From assembly GCA_018398585.1 (NCBI GenBank), contig JAGTTD010000018.1:1433501-1497500 (forward strand): a DNA stretch of 64,000 nucleotides, given 5' to 3'. Below the pieces are notes generated by a model. It did not search any database, was not told the DNA's origin, and was given only the letters and a program-made list of their open reading frames with translations. The position numbers were made by a program, and so were the translations under genes. Below are positions 11,473 to 22,124 of the stretch, one piece after another (the first letter of the stretch is position 1; every line of letters starts with the position of its first letter). The DNA comes from Simmondsia chinensis. Lineage: Eukaryota; Streptophyta; Magnoliopsida; Caryophyllales; Simmondsiaceae.

Positions 11473-13862
11473 TCAATCTGTACGGGGGGGACCAACGTGC
11501 AAATTGGCTTGGTGGAAGCGGAAGCAGTCTGTAGCCAATCCTTTTGTGAATATATTAGCAATCTGTTTGGTGGTAGGCGTGTATCGAACTTGGATATTTA
11601 CCTTGACCACCTTCTCACGCACACAGTGAAAATCTACATCAACATGTTTACTACGATCATTGAAAATGGGATTTGCAACCAAGTATGTAGTAGACACATT
11701 ATCACAGTAGACAAGAATGGGGCTAGATTGGCGCAACCCCAGGTCACGCATGAGATAGTGGATCCAATCACACTCAGCCGTAAGCTTAGCCACAGCACGG
11801 TACTCGGACTTAGTAGTGGACTTAGCAACCGTTGGTTGCTTTTTGGCACGCCAGGAGATGAGGTTGGGTACAAGGAATAGAGCAAAGCCCCCCCCCCGGC
11901 CCAGTTAGCATCAGCATAGGCAGTGACTGTGGTGCAGGAGCCAGGAGTAATGATGAGGCCATGATCAGGAGTGAGCTTAAGGTATTGTAAAATGTGTTTC
12001 CCCGTTTGCCAATGGAAAGTCGTCGGAGCATGCATGTACTGGGACACACGGTTACCCGCATAACAGATGTCGGGTCGAGTCATTGTAAGATACTGAAGGG
12101 TACCAACATTGCTATGAAACATAGTGGGATCATCTAGCGGTTCACTGCTACCCGCGGAAGGTTGGACCCGGGCAGGGATGGGAGTCTGAACAGGTTTGGC
12201 TTCACGCATGTCATGCTTGCTTAGGAGGTCTAGGGTGTATTTATGTTGGGAGAGAAACAAGCCATGTCGGGAACGATGAGCTTCAATACCAAGGACGTAG
12301 TGAAGCGGGCCAAGGTCCTTCAATACGAACTGGGTGGATAAAGAAGCGATGAATTTGGTAAGAAGATCCGGGTTAGAGCCAGTCAATATTATGTCATCCA
12401 CATATAGTAAGAGACACACAATGCTGGAAGGAGAACGATGGATAAAAAGGGAGGGATCTGCCTTACTGCAATAGAACCCAAGTGTAAAGGAACGAACTAA
12501 ACCTGTGAAACCAAGCCCGAGGTGCCTGTTTCAGGCCATATAAGGCCTTTCGCAGGCTGCAAACATGCGTTGGAAATTTGGAATGTATAAAACTAGGGGG
12601 TTGACGCATGTATACCTCTTCATTTAGAAAACCATGTAACAATGCATTTTTAACATCAAATTGGCGAATGGACCAGGAGTTGGTGACAGCAAGTGCAAGA
12701 ATAAACATTATGGTAGTTGGTTTGACAACCGGCTAAATGTTTCGAAATAATCAAGACCTTCACGCTGGTGAAAGTCTTGTGCAACAAGGTGAGCCTTGAA
12801 GCGATCAACAGAACCATCGAGTTTATACTTGACTTTATATTTTCAAGTGCTTCCAACAACATTTTGAGTAGGGGAAGGAGGTACAAGTTCCCATGTCTGG
12901 TTTAAAAGAAGCGCATTAAATTCCTCATCCATAACCTCCTGCCACTGAGGGTTTTTAATAGCCCGTGAAAAACATGTGGGTTCCTAGACTACTACAATCG
13001 AATTGAGGGAAAGTATATGCTTGGACTTGCGAATACCGTCTTCGGCACGGGTGCGCATAGGATGAGCTTCGGGCGCTGGAGGGGCGACCATGAGTTCCGG
13101 GACCAAAGAACCCGGTTGGACCGAGGAGCCCCCAGGCACGGCGGTGGGTGTAACAGAGGACACCCATGGCACCGGTGCAGGGATAGAGGGCGAAGCGGTG
13201 GAGGGGGACGCAGGCAGGGGTGGAGGTGACGAGAGGGCCGCGGCGTCGTTGACACTGGGCATGGCCACGATGGGTGACAGGGAGGACGCCGCGAGTGTAG
13301 CACCCGACAGGGTAGCTCCATGTAGACCAATCGGAACCGAGGGTGGAATGTTGCCAGCCGTGAGGGGAAGTGGAAGTGGAACTTCCACAATAGGACTAAT
13401 GGACGGCGCAGTGCAACTAGAGGGTAGGTCCTTATATGGAAAAATGTTTTTAACGAAGTGGACATGACGACTATCATGAGCTCGACCCATAGTAGGATTC
13501 AAACAGTAATAACCCTTATATTGTGCAACATACCCAAGAAACTCGCAGGCGGTGGAGGGCAGGGCTAATTTATGAGCAGTACGGGCTGTGATCTTAGGGT
13601 AACACGCACACCCAAAGACTCGAAAAATAGTATAGTTTGGCGCTTGGTTAAAAAGTCGTTCAAAAGGAGACATGTTATGCAAAAGTGGAGTAGGCAATCG
13701 ATTGACAGTAAAACACACAATACAAACAGCATCAGCCCAAAATTCATAAGGTAGGTGCACCTAAAAAAGAAGGGTCCGCACAATTTCACTCAAAGGTTGA
13801 TGCTTACGTTCCGCCACTCCATTTTGTTGTGGAGTATCAAGACAAGAAAGATGAAAGTGTAT
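11473..13862 (-). pseudogene. Copia A pol remnant: integrase C-half, RT, RNase H
   Basis: Starts with the integrase core motif PQQNGVAERKH, then LPYEFWADAV, FRVFGCACYPKITA and a proline-rich linker ending RTRAEDGIRKSK. The reverse transcriptase has [32 protein letters not shown] and the catalytic LLLYVDDIILTG. RNase H shows TAYADANWAGG, VYCDNVSTTYL and KHVDVDFHCVREK. Frames change at about 12950, 12700-12710, 12450 and 11800-11880, where a C-run at 11887-11898 has probably slipped. The YVDD box is intact, but the reading frame is broken and half the protein is missing, so it is inactive. Confidence 0.85.
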
Positions 13863-14102
13863 CCCGTGCCAGCTCCCACGTGCCCGGCACTTGACCCGCT
13901 CAATTTCAACCGAATTTCAAAACTCAACCGCCAATTCCTGCCAAAAACAGAATTCACCCGCTAGCACTTGTTTCTCAGATTTTCATGGTAATTTTCCCAC
14001 TAATCAACACCTCCTGCATCATAAATATTAGGTTGTATATGAAATATCTTTTAGCTAATGTTATTGCCAAGACAAAAGAATAAGATTGTAGTTTTCAAAG
14101 CA
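13863..14102. other. Intergenic, nothing recognised
   Basis: Unassigned sequence between the Copia A break and a SINE body. No exon, repeat end or RNA was recognised. It could be the flank into which the Copia fragment was joined. Confidence 0.4.
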
Positions 14103-14232
14103 ATATTAGGTTGGGGACACGAAAAAATAGCCTCTCTTCAGGTAAACACCCTGAAGGGGGGAAGGCTGCGTACATCCATCCCCCCGTAGACCTTGCCTAG
14201 GCGGGAGCCCTTGAGGCACTGGGTATATTCCT
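14103..14232 (+). mobile_element. SINE body without 5S head
   Basis: Carries GGTTGGGGACACG, ATAGCCTCTCTTCAGGT, AAGGGGGGAAGGCTGCGTAC, AGACCTTGCCTAGGCGGGAG and CCCTTGAGGCACTGGGTA. It is the 3' two-thirds of the family at 14306-14568 and lies only 70 bp from it in the opposite orientation. It is probably 5' truncated. No target duplication was seen. Confidence 0.7.
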
Positions 14233-14305
14233 TTTAGTTAAGATCTTTCATTTTAGGAGTTGTTATTATCAATGGGATTGCCAGCGCAATAACATGACTT
14301 AAAAA

Positions 14306-14568
14306 CAATCAATACAACAATACAACAACAGACCCAGCTCCTCAAGGGCTCCCGCATAAGCGGGGTCTGGAAGGGTTGGATGTACGCAGCCTTACCCCTT
14401 CGGGGTGTAACCCTATTGAGAGGCTGTTTCCGATCATCCCCAACTTTAGGGTTGGCAACACGAGAACTTCCTAGGAGGTCACCCATCTTGGTACTACTCT
14501 CATCCAAGCACGCTTAACTTCGGAGTTCTAATGGGATCCGGTGCATTAGTGCCTGGTAAATGAACCCT
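14306..14568 (-). mobile_element. 5S rRNA-derived SINE, full length, 12-bp TSD
   Basis: A 263-bp element on the minus strand. It is flanked by ATGACTTAAAAA at 14294-14305 and 14569-14580. The first 121 bp match 5S rRNA from end to end. Then come the body words GTTGGGGATGATCGG, AACAGCCTCTCAATAGGGT, AAGGGGTAAGGCTGCGTAC, AGACCCCGCTTATGCGGGAG and CCCTTGAGGAGCTGGGT, and a TTG-rich tail (TTGTTGTATTGTTGTATTG). This is the architecture of a SINE: a Pol III promoter head, a body and a simple repeat tail with a long target duplication. Tails like this are known on tRNA-headed plant SINEs; a 5S head is the unusual part. Confidence 0.9.
14448..14568 (-). ncRNA. 5S rRNA-like head of the SINE (not a 5S gene)
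   Basis: On the minus strand it reads AGGGTTCATTTACCAGGCAC, TAATGCACCGGATCCCATTA, GAACTCCGAAGTTAAGCGTG, CTTGGATGAGAGTAGTACCA, AGATGGGTGACCTCCTAGGA, AGTTCTCGTGTTGCCAACCC. The Box A region (AAGTTAAGCG), the intermediate element and the Box C region (GATGGGTGACC) are preserved, so Pol III promoter function is plausible. The 5' end and a few internal bases differ from plant 5S rRNA. It runs straight into the SINE body with no terminator. Confidence 0.8.
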
Positions 14569-14580
14569 ATGACTTAAAAA

Positions 14581-14883
14581 TAATGAAAGCTACAAAATTA
14601 TCTTCAAAACTACGATCTTATTCCGATAATAATAATTTTGCCTTGATAATAATATTATCCTTTATTTTTGGTTACTTTTTTAGTCATTGATTTCTGCCCT
14701 CTAATTATTATTTTTCTAAAAGACATTTCAGCCCTCTAATTATTTACAAAAGGATGCAATTATTGTGTGGGTGGAATTAAACTCAATGTGAATAGTCTTA
14801 TTGCTCTTCTCCACCAACGTGACAAATTTAAGATTTCTTCATTGTTCTTCTTTCACAATCCAAATCTCTCATATTTTCAGGTT
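14581..14883. other. AT-rich spacer, nothing recognised
   Basis: Between the SINE and Copia B. No coding or repeat structure was recognised apart from two GCCCTCTAATTATT words near 14696 and 14732. Confidence 0.4.
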
Positions 14884-14888
14884 CTAAT

Positions 14889-15054
14889 TATACTCTAGAG
14901 TATTCTAGAATGTTTCTAGGATTTTGTATTTTACTCTTTTGTCCTTTGACTTATGTAATCTCTAGGGGCATTATAGTCTTTTGATTATTGTACTTTGCCT
15001 ATATATTGAGGCCTCCTAGATACTCGTTTATTCATTCAAATATAATTATTCACA
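14889..15054 (+). repeat. 5' LTR of Copia B
   Basis: 166 bp, TATACTCTAGAG...TTATTCACA. It contains TATATATTGAGGCC, a likely TATA region about 45 bp before the end, and is followed at once by the primer site at 15055. Confidence 0.85.
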
Positions 15055-15204
15055 TGGTATCAGAGTAATTACTCTGATTTTCTTCTCTTCCGCTATTCTT
15101 TTGTCGTTTGTCGGGTTTTCTTTTCTCTTATGCGCGTGAAGTGTTGAATTCTTTAGTAAGTACTCATCTCCCTTTCTTTTCCGTTTCAAAATTTATTTTG
15201 AGTA

Positions 15205-16309
15205 ATGGCTACTAATCCGAATCGATCCTACGCTAATGCCCTAACCTCCCTCCCCTCCTCCACCCCTAGCACCGACCGCACGGTGGCTGCAACCGGCCAT
15301 CCTCATGCCGATCCTCTGCCCAACACCTGGGGTGGTGACCGACACCTCCATTATCGGAACCACCACTACCGGTGTTTCTCTCTCTCGGTCGGTGGATGCC
15401 GGTGTCGCCATCTCCGGTACTCTACCACCACTTGGGAGGTCATTGTCGAACCCGACACTTAATCTGGGCATCCCACCCTTGTCGAACCCCTTCCCTGCGC
15501 TTGCAACACCCGCGGCTGGTTTCGCCAGACCCATCCTGTCCGGTGGTGTCCGGCCGACCGATGGTGGCTCCGCACCTATCCTCCCCCCGGCTCTCTCCCA
15601 TGTCGGTGGTGATGGTACGGTGCCGCCAGCCTCCCCCCCACATTACCTAAACCCTAATTACTTAAACCCTAATATTTATAATCATCCTACTTCCCCAATT
15701 GTTCTTCCTTTATCAAATATAACTAGCATTGTCACAATCAAACTCGAATCCACTTTCGATTATCCCCCATGGAAAGAACAATTCAACATGTTACTACTTG
15801 CGCACCAACTATTAGGGTTCATCGATGGATCTTACCCCTATCCCCATACCCAAATAACTCTCCCCATAGGATCGACTTATTCCAACCCGGATTACATTAC
15901 ATGGCTACGTACAGTTCAGAGTCTCCGATCTTGCATAGCCGCCACACTCTCCCGCTCTCTTATTAACGATATTGTTTGCCATCCAATCTCTAAAGCCATG
16001 TGGGATGCCCTGGCTAAGCATTTTCGGGATCACTCCATGGCTAAGGAGTATGACCTCCGAACTCAACTCATAAATCTACGTAAAGATGGCAAAACCATGG
16101 ATGCCTACCTTTCTGAACTCAAATCAATTACTGATGATTTAGCTGACATTGACTCACCTGTGTCTGCTAGAGAATTTCAACACTTCGCTATTCATGGGTT
16201 AACCCCCGAATATGCAGCGTTTGCAACTTTTACCGGACAAACTTCAAAACTGTATTCTTATGATGAGTTAAAATCTGCTTTAATAAATGAGGAAGGTGCC
16301 CTAAACTGA
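15205..16309 (+). pseudogene. Copia B gag
   Basis: The likely start is ATG at 15205 (MATNPNRSYANALTSLPSS). The frame shifts near 15330 into the frame that runs to 16309. A low-complexity Ser/Pro/Thr N-terminus is followed by a UBN2/Retrotran_gag domain with LESTFDYPPWKEQFNML, DYITWLRTVQSLRSCI, AMWDALAKHF, LRTQLINLRKDGKTMDAYL and LTPEYAAFATF. Such gag proteins form the cytoplasmic particle that packages element RNA. It ends at a stop just before the Gly/Arg-rich segment that continues from 16311. Confidence 0.85.
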
Positions 16310-16310
16310 A

Positions 16311-18406
16311 ACAATGGACGTACCAACCCGGACCCCGCCCATGCCATGGTTGCTTCTGGGCAACCCTCCCAACCGACCCAACCCCATGGTGGCCGGGGCC
16401 GGGGTCGTGGTAAGAAAGGGAAAGGGGGCCGTGGTGGCCGTGGGGGCAAACCGCCCTCCACCGGCCCACCGTACGGTCCTCATCCCAGACCGCACCCCTA
16501 TAACACTCCTTATTCTGTTCGACCTCCGATCGGTCCCCTCTTTCACTCTAATGCAGGTGTGCTCGGTCCCGCTCCTCAATTCTGTCAGATCTGCTCACAA
16601 ACAGGTCACATTGCATTTACTTGCCCTCATCGCTTTGACAATTCCTCGTTCCCGGATCCCAGCCAATCCTTTGTTGCCATGACAATAGGGGAACCACATG
16701 ACTACAACTGGTACCCTGACTCGGGAGCCTCCAACCATATGACGCCTAACCCAGGTATCCTCTATAACCTACTTCCTTATTCTGGTCATAAAGGTGTGCT
16801 TGATGGAAATGGGGCATTACTGCCTGTAACACACGTGGGCTCCACAAAAATAGCAAAAATATCCCTTCATTTAAACAATGTCATGCTAGTCCCCAACTTA
16901 ACTCACAACCTTTTGTCAATTAAGCAACTCTGTCGTGAAAACAAATGTTGAGTAGAATTTGACTCAAACTCTTTTTATGTTAAGGACCTGGCTACGGGGA
17001 CACCGCTTCTACAAGTGCCCAGTAATGGACTACTATATAACTTCTCACCTCATGATATTGGGCTTCTTGCTCGGGTCACTCACGGCGCATTATGGCATCA
17101 ACGACTAGGGCATCTAGGGAATACAGTTCTTAATACTTTATGTAAACAGCATTTTTGTCCTTCTGTCAAATTTCTGGATAAATGTTCTTCCTGTTGTTTG
17201 GGTAAATCTAGGAAACTGTCTTTTGAACGTGTGCTACATAATACAACCATGCCTTTACAACTTATACATTCTAATGTTTGGCAATCACCTGTTTATTCTA
17301 ATTCCGCATATAAGTACTACGTTTTATTCGTTGATGATTTTTCCCGCTTTACATGGCTATATCTGATGCGACGCAAATTTGAGGTTTATGACATTTTCAT
17401 CGGTTTCGAAATTTTAGTTGAAAACCAATTTAATCAGAAAACTAAAGTTTTTCAAAGTGATGGTGGGGGTGAATTCGATCATCGGCGCATGAATGCGTTA
17501 TGCCGGGATGCTGGAATTCACTTTCAACTAACCTGTCCTGATTCCCCCGAACAAAATGGGCTGGCGGAACGCAAGCATCGACATTTATCTGAAATGGTAC
17601 GGACTCTCTTAATTCACTCCAAACTTCCTTATGAATTTTGGGATGACGCTTTTTGCACGGCATGTTTCACAATAAACCGTCTTCCCATGCCAAATCTTTC
17701 TAATTTTTCTCCCTTTCAAAAGCTTTTTCGTATCAATCCTGATTATAATCATTTTAGAGTCTTTGGATGTGCATGCTATCATAACATCACATCCCGTGCC
17801 CCTCATAAATTAGTCCCCCGCTCCATTCCCTGCATTTTTCTTGGCTATGCGGCCCAATACAAAGGTTACCGGTGTTTTGATGTCTTAAATAAACGAATGT
17901 ATGTTAGTAGGCATGTTGTATTTGATGAAACTCAATTCCCTTACCCTGAACTTGTTAGTCCTCAGATGCCCGTAACTGATGCTTCCCATAATGCACCGTT
18001 AGTCATCTGCACTTCCCCTCCTCCGGGTACTGCGTCGGGGCTCCCGGTTCAGGTCCCAGCCGCGGCCCTGCCGCCCAACAGTGGGCAACCACCGCCGGTG
18101 CCCGCGGCCCACCCTCCCCCTGCTGGTGTTGGTAATCTGACCCGGCCACCCCTGCAGCCCCTGGCTGCGCTGCCACCGCTCGAGCCCACAACCCCTCCCC
18201 CTTCTGTTTCCCTGAGCTCCGTCCCTAACGATGATGCTACTTCGTCACCCATCCTAGGTGTCGTGTCCGACCCTCGCTCCGAGTCTGACCCGCCACCCTC
18301 CCCACCCTCACTTGTTCAAAATGTGCATCCCATGCGTACTAGGCTTAAGGACAGAATCTGTAAACCTCGGTACCCACTTTCCCTATCCTCTATTACAGTT
18401 ATCTAA
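16311..18406 (+). pseudogene. Copia B gag tail, protease and integrase
   Basis: A Gly/Arg-rich stretch is followed by a CCHC knuckle (CQICSQTGHIAFTC), the protease box WYPDSGASNHM, the pre-integrase region HQRLGHLGN and CSSCCLGKSRKL, and the integrase core FVDDFSRFTWLY, VFQSDGGGEFD and PEQNGLAERKH. The usual HSDVW is HSNVW (about 17268), so the first catalytic Asp of the DDE triad appears to be Asn. Integrase C-terminal motifs FRVFGCACYHN and CIFLGYAAQYKGYRCF and a long Pro-rich linker follow. A stop lies at 16949-16951 and the frame changes once near 16310. Confidence 0.88.
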
Positions 18407-19357
18407 GAGCCCACATGTTACTCACAGGCCGCTAAAAATCCCCAGTGGCAGCAAGCCATGGCGGATGAATTTAATGCCCTTCTTCTTAACCACACTTGGG
18501 ACCTTGTTCCCCATGATCCCTCAAAAAACCTTGTAGGAAGTACTTGGAAATATAAGGTGAAGTATAAAGCAGATGGTTCGGTCGAACGGTTCAAAGCTCG
18601 CCTTATTGCTCAAGGCTTTAACCAACTTGAAGGTTTTGACTATAAGGAGACCTTTAGTTCCGTTGTAAAACCCACCACCTTACGCTTTATACTCACGCTT
18701 GTTGTCACGTATAACTGGCCTATACAACAGTTGGACGTTAAAAATGCTTTCCCACATAGTCATCTTAAGGAAGAAGTTTATATGAAACAACCACAGGGCT
18801 TCATACATCCGAAATACCCTACTCACACATGTCGCCTTCGGAAAGCGTTGTATGGTTTGAAACAGGCTCCCCGGGCATGATTCCAGCGGTTCAGTACATT
18901 CCTTATTAGTCTTTGTTTTGTTTGTTGTCGGGCCGGCCCCTCCCTATTTATCCATAAAATGCGTTCCCATCTCACCTGTCTTCTCCTCTACGTTGACGAC
19001 ATCATCCTCACTGGGTCTGCCCACTCGCACCTAACATCCCTCATTCAGTCTCTCTCCACCCAATTTGCGATGAAGGACCTTGGACCATTGCATTTCTTTC
19101 TCGGTATCCAAGCCTCTCGCAACTCTAGTGGACTCTTTCTCTCTCAACACAAATGCACCGTTGATCTCCTCACCAAACACAGTCTTTATGATGCCAAACC
19201 GATTAAAACCCCCCTACCCACCCGAGCACATCTCTCCCTGAGTGACGGGGACCTTCTTAAGGACCCTACTGAATATAGAAGTGCAGTGGGTGCCCTGCAG
19301 TACCTCACTATGACCCGCCCGGACATATGCTATGCCGTCAACCTAGTCTCTTAGTTT
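18407..19357 (+). pseudogene. Copia B reverse transcriptase
   Basis: Begins after a stop at 18404-18406. It shows [57 protein letters not shown] and [11 protein letters not shown] followed by a stop where Trp is usual (18878-18880). It then shows LLLYVDDIILTG and ALQYLTMTRPDICYAVNLVS, then a second in-frame stop at 19352-19354. The YVDD box is intact. Two stops make it inactive. Confidence 0.87.
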
Positions 19358-19940
19358 ATGCATGCTCCTCGCAACCCCCACTGGCAGGCTGTGAAGCGCA
19401 TTCTTTGGTATCTCAAATCCACTCCTGACTATGGTATCCTCATACAACCTGCTCAGACTCTCTCTCACCGCCTTCGCTGATGCCGACTGGGGTGGATGCC
19501 CTGACACCCATTGCTCTACAACTGGTTATGCCGTCTAGCTTGGACCCAACCTTATCTCATGGTGAGCCAAAAAGCAGATAACTGTCTCTAAAAGTACGAC
19601 AGAATCTGAGTATCAGGTTGTGGCTCAAGCTGTTGCCGAAAGTGACTGGCTCCGATACATCATGCGTGACCTCGCTCTTCGTCACCCAGGTCCTATCATT
19701 GTCTATTGTGACAATGTCTCTGCCTCGTACCTTGCCGCTAATCAGGTATCCAATGATCGTAGCAAGCATGTGGATGTTGATTTTCACTATGTTCGAGAGA
19801 AAGTCCTCAAGGGTGATCTTCAAGTTCACTATACTCCAACCAACAAGCAGGTAGCCGATATTCTTACCAAGGGTCTTGCCGCCGATCGTTTCTTTCAACA
19901 CAAGGCCAATTTTCGCGTGCTACCACCCCGCTCAAATTGA
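19358..19940 (+). pseudogene. Copia B RNase H
   Basis: The first half is frameshifted near 19460-19500 and contains stops. From 19620 the frame is open: [63 protein letters not shown], ending at 19940 just before the polypurine stretch and the 3' LTR. Confidence 0.85.
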
Positions 19941-19955
19941 GCGGGCCTATTAGAC

Positions 19956-20121
19956 TATACTCTAGAGTATTCTAGAATGTTCCTAGGGTTTTGTATTTTA
20001 TTCTTTTGCCTTTTGACTTATGTAATCTCTAGAGGCATTATAGTCTTTTGATCATTGTACTTTGCCTATATATTGAGGCCTCTTATGTACTCGTTTATTC
20101 ATTCAAATATAATTATTCACA
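19956..20121 (+). repeat. 3' LTR of Copia B
   Basis: 166 bp, same ends as the 5' LTR. It is preceded by a weak polypurine stretch ATTGAGCGGG. It is followed by the CTAAT duplication. Confidence 0.85.
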
Positions 20122-20126
20122 CTAAT

Positions 20127-20395
20127 ACTAAACTCATTAGACAACATTGAAGAATACAACGGCAGTGAAATATGAAAAGTTTTCTATAAATTTACTAATA
20201 GCTTGAAAACTTCTAACATATCAAAAAACTAGGAAAGGACAAATTTATTAAGAATTTTTGGAAACCTAATGTACTATATAAACAAAGTAAATATATAATA
20301 ACATAAATTCAAATAAATAAAAACTGCATTCCTTTAAGAAGAGATTAAAAATTAATAATCAATTGGGAAAAATATTGTTCAAAATAAAACAAGAA
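20127..20395. other. AT-rich spacer, nothing recognised
   Basis: AT-rich DNA between Copia B and the first foldback element. No exon or repeat end was recognised. Confidence 0.4.
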
Positions 20396-21405
20396 GGCTC
20401 CGTTTGTTTTAACAAAAAAGTAAATTCTAGGAAGTAGTTTTCCTATTTTCCATTGTGGAAAACGTTTTCCTCATTTGGGGGGAAAATGACTTCCGTAGTC
20501 ATGATTCTAAGTGGAGCAAAAACCTTCGCGGTAATCATCATGTGGATCCTGATGGAATCGAAATAAATTAGACTGGACCGTAGACATTTAACATCATAAT
20601 ATGAGACACAAATTGGACCGAATAATTAAACACAGCTTGGATGTTACTTTGTTATTGTTGCAACAGAACAATTTTGATCAGGTTGAATTGCTATATAATA
20701 TTATATAGCTAAATTCTCAAGGTGTCCCAATATTTTAGCATTTGTTACATAGGTACCATGATGTTTCAGCAATATATAACGACGTATCCTGAAGTTTAAA
20801 AGTGTTGTCATGAATCAGATATCTTTTGCCAAAATTTAGTAAATTTTAAATGAAAATTATTAATATGGAACATGACCATAATGCGATAATTTCTTTTGTA
20901 TGAAAATGCTAACAAAACATATTTTTTTGATAATAATTTTTGTCAAAAACTTGGACAACCTTTTGATAATATGGTCACAGTTTATATCACATCATTTTTA
21001 ATGACGGAAATTAGCCAAATTTTTTTGAAAATTTACTAGATTCCAAAACTGTATAGATATAAGTGATAATATTTCTTATCTCAAGGTACCTCATTATATA
21101 TTTAAAATAACATGGTACTTATGTGATAAATGCTCAAATTTTAAGATATCTAAGAGATAGTTTTCCTAATTTATAAAGCAGTAATAGTTAAATTATTTTT
21201 TTAGTTACTTTTCATATGTGTTATATTGCTATTTATAATATCTTATTTAAAATATATAAGAAGACATTATAATATGGAATTAAGTTTTCATTTAAAACAA
21301 ATAACGAAAAATTCCATTTAGATTTTATATTTCCTAGAAAAACTTTTTCCAAAGAAAAATCAATTCCTAGAATCTAGTTTTCCAACAAAACAAATGGAGC
21401 CAAAA
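20396..21405. mobile_element. Foldback (MITE-like) element, GGCTCCGTTTGTTT family, with inner inverted repeat
   Basis: Outer termini are GGCTCCGTTTGTTTTAAC at 20396 and AACAAAACAAATGGAGCC at 21388, inverted to each other, with TTTTCC/GGAAAA-rich subterminal arms. Inside, about 20713-21165 is a second inverted repeat (CATTTGTTACATAGGTACCATG against CATGGTACTTATGTGATAAATG). The same two-layer design recurs at 48468-49227. No coding capacity; the target duplication is unclear. A PIF/Harbinger-like or hAT-like origin are both possible. Confidence 0.7.
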
Positions 21406-21622
21406 ATTTAGAAGGCATTTCCTTTTCCAAAAAAAGGAAGTACTTATTTAGAAACTAAAAATTTTACAAAACGTAAGTTGGAAAAATTAATTTGTTTAAT
21501 AAAACATAAACCATTGAAAACAAAATCATTCTTACTTAAATTCCACCTTATCCAAGATTTATGATAATGTTATGATACAAAACACTTTATAAACAAAATG
21601 GTATCATACTTTATAGGATTAT

Positions 21623-22124
21623 TTATATTTTAGTATTATAATATTTTTGAAAATAACAAAAAGAACCCTAACTTTTTGAATTATCAAAAAGGTTTCTTAG
21701 TTTTTGCCGTATTAATGAAAATGCTTCTCTTTGATTTGATGATGTCATTTTTAGTCGACAAAGTTGATGTGACAGGTGTATTTTTATTAACGCTACAATA
21801 AAAGGATAAAAATGCCCTTTAAAAATCATATTTTAAAACAAATTAAGCGAAAATAGATAGCTTCCACATAACACAACATATCGAATTTTGCACTTATAAA
21901 GTACTAATAAGGGCATTGAATCATATTTTCAGTCATTTTATTGTAGCATTAATAAAAAGCAATTGTCACATAAGTTCTGCCGATAAAAAATGACGTCATC
22001 ATGCTTGAGAAGGGCCTTTTATTGATATGGTACAAACTTTGGGGCATTTTTAATAATTCAAAAAAGTCAGGGTCCTTTTTATTATTTTCAAAAATATTGG
22101 GATACTAAAATGTAAATAACTCTA
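21623..22124. mobile_element. Foldback element with ~200-bp arms
   Basis: The left arm (ATTTTAGTATTATAATATTT, TTGAAAATAACAAAAAGAAC) is repeated inverted in the right arm (GTCCTTTTTATTATTTTCAA, AAATATTGGGATACTAAAAT). The short centre near 21840-21900 includes AAATTAAGCG. Arms of this length and the absence of coding fit a long-TIR MITE, possibly Mutator-type. The target duplication was not resolved. Confidence 0.7.

Larger units (their letters stand above)
11322..13862 (-). mobile_element. Ty1-copia element A, 5'-truncated
   Basis: Read on the minus strand, this holds the second half of integrase, reverse transcriptase, RNase H, a TTGAGGGGGCA polypurine tract and one 143-bp LTR. It breaks off at about 13862 inside the integrase core, so the 5' LTR, gag, protease and integrase N-terminus are missing. 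It is inserted at or next to the right edge of segmental-duplication copy 1. It is the same lineage as element D (52026-54121): RNase H ends and LTR starts are nearly the same. Confidence 0.9.
14889..20121 (+). mobile_element. Ty1-copia element B, complete structure, coding region dead
   Basis: A 5.2-kb element with 166-bp LTRs (14889-15054 and 19956-20121) and the target duplication CTAAT at 14884-14888 and 20122-20126. TGGTATCAGAG follows the 5' LTR directly (initiator tRNA-Met primer site). Order is gag, protease, integrase, reverse transcriptase, RNase H, so it is Copia. By eye the LTRs differ at about 10 of 166 positions, so the insertion is old. The 3' LTR is preceded by TATTAGAC, so the original LTR may have begun 8 bp further left. 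Either way the terminus starts TA, not TG. Confidence 0.92.

Noticed and set aside
11497..11880. A plus-strand open frame of 127 codons
   Set aside because: Antisense to the Copia A RNase H; no independent support.
14448..14568. A functional 5S rRNA gene
   Set aside because: It differs from plant 5S at the 5' end and internally, has no T-run terminator, runs into a SINE body, and lies within a 12-bp target duplication.
15241..15534. Minus-strand open frames within Copia B (also at 16230-16579 and 18003-18252)
   Set aside because: They are shadows of GC-rich gag and linker coding on the plus strand and have no domain of their own.
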